From Erythrobacter litoralis (GTDB lineage Bacteria; Pseudomonadota; Alphaproteobacteria; Sphingomonadales; Sphingomonadaceae), in assembly GCF_001719165.1 (NCBI RefSeq), contig NZ_CP017057.1, positions 3,094,501-3,158,500 of the forward strand: DNA of 64,000 nucleotides, given 5' to 3'. The notes beneath the pieces are model-generated. The model was not told where the DNA came from and made no database searches. It worked only from the letters and a program-made list of their open reading frames with translations. Shown in pieces: positions 28,482 through 35,185 of the stretch. Each line of letters opens with the position of its first letter. Position 1 is the stretch's first letter. A program made the position numbers and the translations under genes.

Positions 28482-29363
28482 ATGACCTCGACAAAGCCGA
28501 TCAAGAAAGCCGTCTTTCCCGTCGCCGGGCTGGGCACCCGCTTCCTGCCCGCGACCAAGGCGGTGCCCAAGGAATTGCTGCCGATCGTCGACAGGCCCCT
28601 TATCCAGTACGCGGTGGACGAAGCGCGCGAGGCGGGGATCGAACAGATGATCTTCGTCACCGGCCGCGGCAAGTCCGCGATCGTCGAACATTTCGACATC
28701 GCCTTCGAACTGGAAACCACCATGGAAGAGCGCGGCAAGGATCTCGGCGTGCTCGATTCGACCCGCGCGGTGCCGGGCGACATCATCACCGTTCGCCAGC
28801 AGGTCCCGATGGGGCTGGGTCACGCGATCTGGTGCGCCCGCGCGATCGTGGGGGACGAACCGTTCGCCATTTTCCTGCCCGACGAACTGATGATCGCCAA
28901 AAAGGGCGGGACCGGCTGCATGAAGCAGATGGTCGAGGCCTATGAGAAGGTCGGCGGGAACCTCATCAGCGTGCTCGAAGTGCCGATGGAAAGCGTTTCG
29001 AGCTACGGCGTGATCGACCCGGGCGCAACCGACGGCGCGTTGACCGAGGTGCGCGGCCTCGTCGAAAAACCGCCTGTGGACAAGGCTCCGTCGAACAAGA
29101 TCGTCTCGGGCCGCTACATCCTTCAGCCCGAAGTGATGCGGACCCTGGAAACCCAGGAAAAGGGCGCCGGGGGCGAAATCCAGCTGACCGACGCGATGGC
29201 GAAGATGATCGGCACCCAGCCCTTCCACGCGGTCACATTCGAGGGCAATCGCTATGATTGCGGGAGCAAGCTGGGATTCGTCGAGGCGACGATGGCCCTC
29301 GCGATGGAGCGCGAGGACATGGGCGACGATGTGCGCGCGATCGCGCGGCGCCTGCTGGGCTAG
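28482..29363 (+). CDS. galU: UTP-glucose-1-phosphate uridylyltransferase
   Basis: This 293-residue enzyme makes UDP-glucose for surface glycans. The nucleotide-binding start is VFPVAGLGTRFLPATKAVPKE. Family segments include GLGHAIWCAR, LPDELM and GVIDPG. It is followed by a 9-bp-arm GC hairpin and convergent flotillin remnant. UDP-glucose would feed the exosortase-A-type polysaccharide genes if these are used. Confidence 0.97.
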   Translation: MTSTKPIKKAVFPVAGLGTRFLPATKAVPKELLPIVDRPLIQYAVDEAREAGIEQMIFVTGRGKSAIVEHFDIAFELETTMEERGKDLGVLDSTRAVPGDIITVRQQVPMGLGHAIWCARAIVGDEPFAIFLPDELMIAKKGGTGCMKQMVEAYEKVGGNLISVLEVPMESVSSYGVIDPGATDGALTEVRGLVEKPPVDKAPSNKIVSGRYILQPEVMRTLETQEKGAGGEIQLTDAMAKMIGTQPFHAVTFEGNRYDCGSKLGFVEATMALAMEREDMGDDVRAIARRLLG

Positions 29364-29369
29364 AGCGAG

Positions 29370-29393
29370 CGGGCGGGCGCGGCGGCCCGCCCG
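29370..29393. terminator. GC-rich hairpin between galU and flotillin fragment
   Basis: CGGGCGGGC (29370-29378), loop GCGGCG, GCCCGCCCG (29385-29393): perfect 9-bp arms in the 38-bp convergent gap. No T-run follows on either strand, so it may act as a weak bidirectional terminator or RNA stabiliser. Confidence 0.45.
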
Positions 29394-29401
29394 TCGCAGT
29401 C

Positions 29402-29746
29402 CTATTCGGCGGCCGTTTCGCCCGCGGGCGGGTCGATCGCCTTTTCCTTCCGGTCGTTGTCGGCCTCTACCTTCTCGAGCGCTTCGGCGACTTCACCGCC
29501 CACTTCCTCGGCCACGCCCTTGACCATGCTGCCCAATGAGGAGCCATCGAGCCCGAGCTCCTTCATCAGCCCGTCGAGCACCGGCGCCTGCGCGCGGTAG
29601 GCGAGCGCGGCGGCGACCGCGTCGCTCGCGAGGTTGCCGGTCCCGCCGCCGCCAAGCGGCGCGCCCGCATCGTTGGCCGCGCCCGAACGACCGCCATTGG
29701 TGAGCCCGTCGACCTGGACGATCTTGATCGAATCGATCGCTTCCAT
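29402..29746 (-). pseudogene. C-terminal fragment of a flotillin-like protein
   Basis: The frame encodes MEAIDSIKIVQVDGL, a Gly-rich linker, then ALAYRAQAPVLDGLMKELGL and a charged end. This resembles the last ~110 residues of YqiK/flotillin band-7 proteins, where the same IKIVQVDG, RAQAPVLDG and ELGLDG order occurs. The large SPFH domain and coiled coil are absent. No ribosome-binding site is seen before ATG 29746, and the frame is open up to the P450 stop at 29786. I read it as a remnant left after a deletion, though a small translated protein cannot be excluded. Confidence 0.65.
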
Positions 29747-29785
29747 GGGCAAGGAACAGGAAATTCGGATCAGTGGGGCGCAGAA

Positions 29786-31096
29786 TCACTCCGGGGTGAT
29801 GCGCAGGGGCAGCGTCTTCAGCCCGCCGACGAACGTGCTGCTCGCCCGCTTCGCCTCGCCCGCTGGCGCCACGCTCGCCACCTTGTCGAGCAGCGCCTCG
29901 AACAAAAGGCGCATCTCCAGCCGGGCAAGGTGCAGGCCAAGACACTGATGCGCCCCGGCTCCGAAGGCGAGGTGGCGATTGGGCGAACGGGCGGCGTCGA
30001 ACTTGCGCGGGTTGTCGAACTGGGCAGGATCGTGATTCGCGGCGACGTAATTGATCATCAGCCAGTCGCCCTTCTTCACCTGCTGGCCGCCGACCTCGCA
30101 ATCCTCGGCCGCGGTCCGCATGAAATGCTGCACCGGCGTGGTCCAGCGGATCGCTTCCTCGACGATGCCGGGGAGCAGCGAGCGGTCGGCCTTCACCCGC
30201 TCCCATTGCTCGGGATCGTTCGCCAGCGCCTGCATCGCGCCCGCGGTCGAGGCGCTGGTCGTATCGTGTCCGGCGGTTGCGACGATGATGTAATAGCCCG
30301 CCATGTCGCGCGGCGGCAGCGGCTCGCCATCGACCGTCGCATTGGCGATGACGCTGGCGACATCCTCGGTCGGATGGGCGCGGCGATCCTCGGCGAGCTT
30401 GGCGAAATAGTCCTCGAAGCTTTTCACCGCGCCTGCGACCAGCTGCACCACCTGTTCGGGGGTCATGTTCTCCATGCCCGTCCCCGATAGGTCCGCATCC
30501 TGCCCGCCGAAAAGCTGCTGGGTGAGCATCTGCATTCGCGGCTCGTCCTCCGGAGGCACGCCGAGGATCTGCATTACGACGCGCAGGGGATAGGGGCCGG
30601 AGACCTCCTTCACGAAATCGATCTCGCCGCCCTTTTCGATCATCGCATCAACCGTGCGGTGGGCGAGCGCGCGGATCTCCTCCTCGATCCGGCCGAGATT
30701 GCGCGGCATGAACCAATCCTGGGTAAGCCGGCGATATTTCGGGTGGATCGGCGCATCGAACACGACGAGCGAATCGACCAGCATGTCCGAACCCGTCGCC
30801 GCGCGGCTGAATTCGATCGCCTGGTTGAAGCTGAACACGACAGGGCGCGGATTGTTGAGGAAGGCGGCATTGTCCTTCGATATCCGCATCACGTCGTCAT
30901 AGCGGGTGACCAGCCAGAAGGGTTCGAACAGGCCCTCGGTCTCGGGCATGACCTTCGCCACCGGCGCCTCCTCGCGCAGCCGGTCGAAGGTGTCGAGCAG
31001 GCCGTCCCATTCGGCATAGGCCTTGGGGTCGATTACCTCGCGCGCGGTTTCGGGCGGGAGGGCGGCGGGCTGCTTCGTATCGCCGGCGCTCGCCAT
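29786..31096 (-). CDS. Cytochrome P450
   Basis: This is a 436-residue class-I-type bacterial P450. It shows the I-helix AGHDTTSAS, the ExxR pair in EEAIR, and the heme loop FGAGAHQCLGLHLARLE with the Cys thiolate. It hydroxylates an organic substrate with electrons from ferredoxin, but no ferredoxin gene is adjacent. The start overlaps the acyl-CoA ligase stop (TGATG), so the two are one operon. The pairing suggests CoA activation and hydroxylation of a fatty, terpenoid or steroid-like acid; the actual substrate is unknown. Confidence 0.93.
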   Translation of the reverse strand: MASAGDTKQPAALPPETAREVIDPKAYAEWDGLLDTFDRLREEAPVAKVMPETEGLFEPFWLVTRYDDVMRISKDNAAFLNNPRPVVFSFNQAIEFSRAATGSDMLVDSLVVFDAPIHPKYRRLTQDWFMPRNLGRIEEEIRALAHRTVDAMIEKGGEIDFVKEVSGPYPLRVVMQILGVPPEDEPRMQMLTQQLFGGQDADLSGTGMENMTPEQVVQLVAGAVKSFEDYFAKLAEDRRAHPTEDVASVIANATVDGEPLPPRDMAGYYIIVATAGHDTTSASTAGAMQALANDPEQWERVKADRSLLPGIVEEAIRWTTPVQHFMRTAAEDCEVGGQQVKKGDWLMINYVAANHDPAQFDNPRKFDAARSPNRHLAFGAGAHQCLGLHLARLEMRLLFEALLDKVASVAPAGEAKRASSTFVGGLKTLPLRITPE

Positions 31097-32658
31097 CAGG
31101 CGTCGACCCCTTCACGCGCCTTGGCGACATATTCGTCGCGCAATTCGCGCTTGTAGAGCTTGCCGTTCTGTTCGCGCGGCAGGTCGGGGCGGAAATCGAA
31201 CAGCTTGGGCATCTTGATCCGGGCAAGCTGGGGGGCGAGGAATTCGCGCAGTTCCTGTTCGAGCGCCTCGCCCGCTTCGGCCATGTCGATCGGCTGCACC
31301 ACCGCGACGACCTTTTCGCCAAGATCGGGATCGGGCGCGCCGATAACGGCGGCGTCCATCACCTTGTCGTGGGTGACGAGGAGGTTCTCTATTTCCTGCG
31401 GGTAGATGTTGACCCCGCCCGATATGATCATGTGGCTCTTGCGGTCGGTGAGGTAGAGGAAGCCGTCCTCGTCAACGTGGCCGATGTCGCCAAGCGTCAT
31501 CCAGCCCTTGGGATGCATCGCCTCGCGCGTTTTGGCCGGGTCGTTGTGATAGGTCGGCAGCAGGTCGTTCTCGAAATAGATCAGCCCGTCCTCACCTGCG
31601 GGCAATTCCTCGCCGTCGGGACCGCAGATGTGCAGCGTGCCGTAGATCGCCTTGCCCACGCTGCCCGGATGGGTGAGCCAGTCTGGCGAGCGCACCATGG
31701 TCATGCCGATGCTCTCGCTGCCCGCATAATATTCGTTCACGATCGGCCCCCACCATTCGATCATTTCCTGCTTGATCGGGACCGGGCAGGGCGCGGCGGC
31801 GTGGAGCGCGCGGCTGTGGCTGGAAAGGTCGTATTTCGTGCGAACCTCAGGATCGAGCTTGAGGAAGCGAACGAAGTGGGTCGGGACCCACTGGCTGTCG
31901 GTGACCTTGTATTTCTCGATCGCGGCGAGCGCGGCCTCGGGCTCGAACTTCTCCATCATCACCACGGTCCCGCCGAGCCGGTGCGCGGTGGAGCACCAGC
32001 CGATCGGCGCGGCGTGATAGAGCGGGGCGGGCGACAGATAGACCATCGACCCGTCGGTCGGCATTCCGGCGCCCATCACCGCGAGCCCCATCAGCGGGAT
32101 GGCGGCCTGCGGGTCGGGATCGGCGGGCGGGGCAGGGCGGATGCCCTTGGGCCGCCCGGTCGTGCCCGACGAATAGAGCATCACCACCCCGGCGCTCTGG
32201 TCCTCGATCGGCTCGGCGGGCTGGGCGGCCAGTGCGGCGGCGAAATCCTCGTCGCCGCTCCCGCCCATCACCAGCACAGGAAGGTCGGGACATTGGGCCC
32301 GCACCCCCTCGAGCACGTCCGTGAAGGCGGTGGAAGTGATCAGCAGCTTCGCCTCGCTGTCGCGCAGGATGTAGGCGATCTCGGGCGCGGTCAGGCGGGT
32401 CGAGATCGGCACCAGCATCGTGCCCGAGCGCTGCGAACCCCAGATGAGAGTGAAATATTCGATCCTGTTTTCGAGCAGCACCGCGAAGGCATCGCCGCCG
32501 CTTTCATTTGGACCGAGCCCGCGAGCGCGCAGCAGCTGCGCGAAACGGTTCGCCTCGTCCTCCATTTCGCGAAAAGTGATCGTCTCACCGCTACCGGCCA
32601 TGATGACGGCGGGGTGATCGGGACGTGTCGCGGCATGCGCGGTCGGATGCAGGCTCAT
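31096..32658 (-). CDS. Acyl-CoA synthetase (AMP-forming)
   Basis: This 520-residue ANL-superfamily ligase activates a carboxylic acid via acyl-AMP to the CoA thioester. The phosphate loop is MLYSSGTTGRPKG, the adenine-side motif is YYAGSESIGMT, and the hinge GDIGHVDEDGFLYLTDRK and MIISGGVNIYPQEIE segments follow. The ending (PREQNGKLYKRELRDEY) contains the expected catalytic Lys. The start at 32658 follows GGGAGA. It heads the operon with the P450. Tandem terminators lie upstream, facing the M23 gene. Confidence 0.92.
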   Translation of the reverse strand: MSLHPTAHAATRPDHPAVIMAGSGETITFREMEDEANRFAQLLRARGLGPNESGGDAFAVLLENRIEYFTLIWGSQRSGTMLVPISTRLTAPEIAYILRDSEAKLLITSTAFTDVLEGVRAQCPDLPVLVMGGSGDEDFAAALAAQPAEPIEDQSAGVVMLYSSGTTGRPKGIRPAPPADPDPQAAIPLMGLAVMGAGMPTDGSMVYLSPAPLYHAAPIGWCSTAHRLGGTVVMMEKFEPEAALAAIEKYKVTDSQWVPTHFVRFLKLDPEVRTKYDLSSHSRALHAAAPCPVPIKQEMIEWWGPIVNEYYAGSESIGMTMVRSPDWLTHPGSVGKAIYGTLHICGPDGEELPAGEDGLIYFENDLLPTYHNDPAKTREAMHPKGWMTLGDIGHVDEDGFLYLTDRKSHMIISGGVNIYPQEIENLLVTHDKVMDAAVIGAPDPDLGEKVVAVVQPIDMAEAGEALEQELREFLAPQLARIKMPKLFDFRPDLPREQNGKLYKRELRDEYVAKAREGVDA

Positions 32659-32796
32659 GATGTGTCTCCCAAAGGGGCGCCCTCGTTCGCTTGATGACGG
32701 GGCGCGCTCTCTCGGAGACGGAAACTAACCGCGCGAGACGTGCGGGCAAGTGAAATCGAAAGCGGGTTGAAGGTCTTGCGGAGTGTGCGGGGCGTC

Positions 32797-32879
32797 GGGC
32801 GGGAAAACCCGCGGCCCCACAAAAAAGGCCGGGAAAACCCGCCGGCCCCACAAAAAAGGCGGCGGGAAAACCCGCCGCC
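32797..32879 (-). terminator. Three tandem copies of an intrinsic terminator hairpin
   Basis: Read on the minus strand: a perfect 9-bp hairpin, GGCGGCGGG / CCCGCCGCC with TTTT loop (32879-32858), then T6 (32857-32852); a second, imperfect copy (32847-32827) then T6 (32826-32821); a third, shorter copy (32812-32799) without a T-run. The repeat unit is about 30-33 bp (GGGAAAACCC ... CCCCACAAAAAAGGC on the plus strand). It lies 60 bp downstream of the M23 peptidase stop and would stop its transcript entering the ligase-P450 operon. Confidence 0.8.
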
Positions 32880-32939
32880 TATATCGGACACCCTCTCCAA
32901 TGTCCGGCCCGCTTCTCGCGGGCAAACTGCTCCGTGAGG

Positions 32940-33746
32940 CTATTCGCCGCCCTGGCCGGTCAGCTCGGGGCGTTCCGCCGCGGCGACCTGCGTTTCGGTT
33001 TCCACCATATAGGGAATCGGATTGACTGCAACCCCGTCCACGCGAACTTCGTAATGCAGGTGCGGACCGGTCGAACGACCGGTGGAACCGACATAGCCGA
33101 TGAGATCGCCCTTGCGCACCCGCTCGCCCTCGGCGACGGCGAGCTTGGACAGGTGGGCATAGCGCGTTTCGAGCCCGGCTCCGTGATCGGTGTAGATGAC
33201 GAGGCCGTAGGAGGACGAGAATTCGGCCCGTTCGATCATGCCGTCGGCAGTTGCATAGACCGGCGTGCCGGTCGGCGCGGCGAGATCGACGCCCTTGTGA
33301 TGCGCCCGGCGGCCAAGCACCGGGTGCGTGCGCATCCCGTAATCGCTGGTCATGCGAAAGCCCGAAAGCGGCATGCGCGACGGCACGGAGATCACCGGCT
33401 GTTCGACCGGGGCGCCCGGACCACTGGTGTCGAGCGAACGCCAGTTGGCGAAGAGCTGGCGAAAGCGCGGATCGCCATTGGTGAGGGTGTCGCCCTTTTC
33501 CTCGCGCAGCGGCTTCACAACGTCAGCGGCGGCGGCGTTCGAGGAAGCCGCGTTCGCCGAATTGGCGCCCGCTGCACTGGCGGTATTGGCGGCGCTGTTG
33601 GCCGTGGCGGCATTCGCATTCGCCGCATTGGCAGCGGTGTTCGCCATCGCAGGGCCTGCCGCGGCGAGGCCGACGGCAGCCGCAAGAGTGGCTGTCATCC
33701 TGGCGAATTTGGCCTTGGTAATCCTGGCAAGCACGGTCGCGCTCAT
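32940..33746 (-). CDS. M23-family metallopeptidase, exported
   Basis: This 268-residue protein has an N-terminal signal (TATLAAAVGLAAAGPAMA) and then an Ala/Asn-rich low-complexity linker (about residues 36-75). The LytM domain has zinc ligands in SDYGMRTHPVLG, HHKGVDLAAP and HLHYEVRVDG. It would cleave peptidoglycan cross-bridges or, if inactive, regulate other hydrolases; all zinc ligands appear present. The start is at 33746. A palindrome, GTTCCGCGGAAC, lies about 90 bp upstream. Downstream are three tandem terminators. Confidence 0.92.
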   Translation of the reverse strand: MSATVLARITKAKFARMTATLAAAVGLAAAGPAMANTAANAANANAATANSAANTASAAGANSANAASSNAAAADVVKPLREEKGDTLTNGDPRFRQLFANWRSLDTSGPGAPVEQPVISVPSRMPLSGFRMTSDYGMRTHPVLGRRAHHKGVDLAAPTGTPVYATADGMIERAEFSSSYGLVIYTDHGAGLETRYAHLSKLAVAEGERVRKGDLIGYVGSTGRSTGPHLHYEVRVDGVAVNPIPYMVETETQVAAAERPELTGQGGE

Positions 33747-33832
33747 TTTGACCCGGTCCTTCGTTGCGGCGCGACACGCGCCTTTTCGCTATCCCGGCGC
33801 GTCTCAATCGCACGCCTTAACGCCTGCCCGGA

Positions 33833-33844
33833 GTTCCGCGGAAC
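33833..33844. promoter_or_regulatory. 12-bp palindrome upstream of M23 peptidase gene
   Basis: GTTCCGCGGAAC is a perfect palindrome, in the 138-bp gap between DUF455 and the M23 start. It may be a dimeric regulator site; nothing else supports this. Confidence 0.3.
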
Positions 33845-33884
33845 CTGTCTGGCCTGACGAAATTCGGGTTATCGGGCGCAATTC

Positions 33885-34712
33885 CTAACTTGCAACATTA
33901 GTGTAGAAATCCCGGGACAAACCGGCTGCAAGGCGCGCCGAGTCGTTGAAAGGGGGTTTGAGCGTCCCCCGGAAGTGCGTCCCGACCAGGTATTTCCACA
34001 GGGATTCGGGCGCCTTTCCAAGACCCTCGGCGATCTTCAGAAAATGTTTGGTGCCAAAGCGCACGTGGCGGATTTCGTCGTCAAGAATGCGCGCGAGGAT
34101 TTTCGCGCCGTGCGCGTCGCCTGCGGCCTCGACCCTTTCGAGCGTCGCCGGTGTCACGTCGAGCCCGCGCGCCTCGAGCACCATCGGCACCACTGCCAGC
34201 CTCGCTGCGACATCGGCCCTCGTGCCATGCGCCGCTTCCCACAATCCGGCATGGGCGGGCAGCGCGCCGTAATGGCTGCCGAGCGATTCGAGCTTGCGGG
34301 CGAGCAGCGCGAAATGCAACGCCTCGTCGGCAGCGACGGAAAGGAAATCGCTGACGAATTCCTCGTCCATCTCCCCGCCGAATCGCCCCGCCATGTCGAG
34401 CGCGAGATCGATCGCCACGAATTCGATGTGAGCAAGCGAATGCCACAGCGCGATCCGGGCCCGAACCGATCCGAACTTCCCGCGCTTGGGCATCCGGTTC
34501 GGCGGCAGCAGTTCGGGCTTGTCCGGCCATGCGGGCCGGTCGGGCATGGCGACATCGAAGGCGAAAGCGAGTTCGCCCCGCCGCCAGCGCCGCGCAACGT
34601 CGCGCGCGGCAAAGCACTTGGTGCGCGGATCGGCGGTCAGCAGGGCCGCGCGGATCGCGTGAGCGACGCTTTCGGAGACGACGCTTTCGGGGCCCGCGCT
34701 CTCGCGGCTCAA
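33885..34712 (-). CDS. DUF455 ferritin-like protein
   Basis: This 275-residue protein has helical ferritin-like metal ligands visible in HIEFVAIDLALD, DEALHFALL and DEIRHVRFG (Glu/His/Asp sets). DUF455 proteins are diiron-fold proteins of unknown function, sometimes grouped with tRNA-modifying hydroxylases. The best start is TTG 34712, which overlaps the bcp stop as TTGA; no ATG or GTG fits before the conserved HAIRAALLTADPRTKC. The coupling suggests co-translation with the peroxiredoxin. Confidence 0.82.
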   Translation of the reverse strand: MSRESAGPESVVSESVAHAIRAALLTADPRTKCFAARDVARRWRRGELAFAFDVAMPDRPAWPDKPELLPPNRMPKRGKFGSVRARIALWHSLAHIEFVAIDLALDMAGRFGGEMDEEFVSDFLSVAADEALHFALLARKLESLGSHYGALPAHAGLWEAAHGTRADVAARLAVVPMVLEARGLDVTPATLERVEAAGDAHGAKILARILDDEIRHVRFGTKHFLKIAEGLGKAPESLWKYLVGTHFRGTLKPPFNDSARLAAGLSRDFYTNVAS

Positions 34713-35182
34713 AGGGCTTTCGCCGCTGCCAGCACTTCCTCGGCGTGTCCCTTGACCTTCACCTTGGGCCAGACCTGCGCGATCTTCCCGTCCGCACCCA
34801 CGAGATAGGTCGATCGGACCATGCCCATATAGGTCTTCCCGTACATCTGCTTTTCCGCCCACACGCCGAGCGCATCGGACAGCCCGCCTTCTTCCGCATC
34901 GGTCGCGAGCGGGGTGGTGAGGTCGTGCTTGGCGATGAACTTCTGGTGCTTCTTGGCCGAATCCTTGGAGACGCCGAGCAGCGCCACGCCGGCGGCGTCG
35001 AACTCGCCCTTCAAGGCGGAGAAATCCTTCGCCTCGGTGGTGCAGCCGGGCGTGTTGTCCTTGGGATAGAAGAAGACCACCAGCTTGCGCCCCGCAAAGT
35101 CGGACGGCTTCACGCTGCCGCCATCGGGCGTTTCCATCGCGATGTCGGGCATGGCGTCGCCGACGCCGGGAAAGTCGCTCAT
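34709..35182 (-). CDS. bcp: Thioredoxin-dependent peroxiredoxin, BCP type
   Basis: This 157-residue peroxiredoxin reduces hydroperoxides in the cytosol. The peroxidatic Cys47 is in DNTPGCTTEAKDF. The usual resolving Cys five residues later is missing (Lys/Asp region instead), so this is the one-cysteine BCP form needing an external thiol. It lies directly after glnE and its stop overlaps the DUF455 TTG start. Confidence 0.95.
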   Translation of the reverse strand: MSDFPGVGDAMPDIAMETPDGGSVKPSDFAGRKLVVFFYPKDNTPGCTTEAKDFSALKGEFDAAGVALLGVSKDSAKKHQKFIAKHDLTTPLATDAEEGGLSDALGVWAEKQMYGKTYMGMVRSTYLVGADGKIAQVWPKVKVKGHAEEVLAAAKAL

Positions 35183-35185
35183 GTT

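Noticed and set aside
32591..32925. Minus-strand frames with repeated R-V-F-P-P peptides
   Set aside because: The repetition follows the tandem terminator repeats in DNA; there is no ribosome-binding site, and translated repeats shift between frames.
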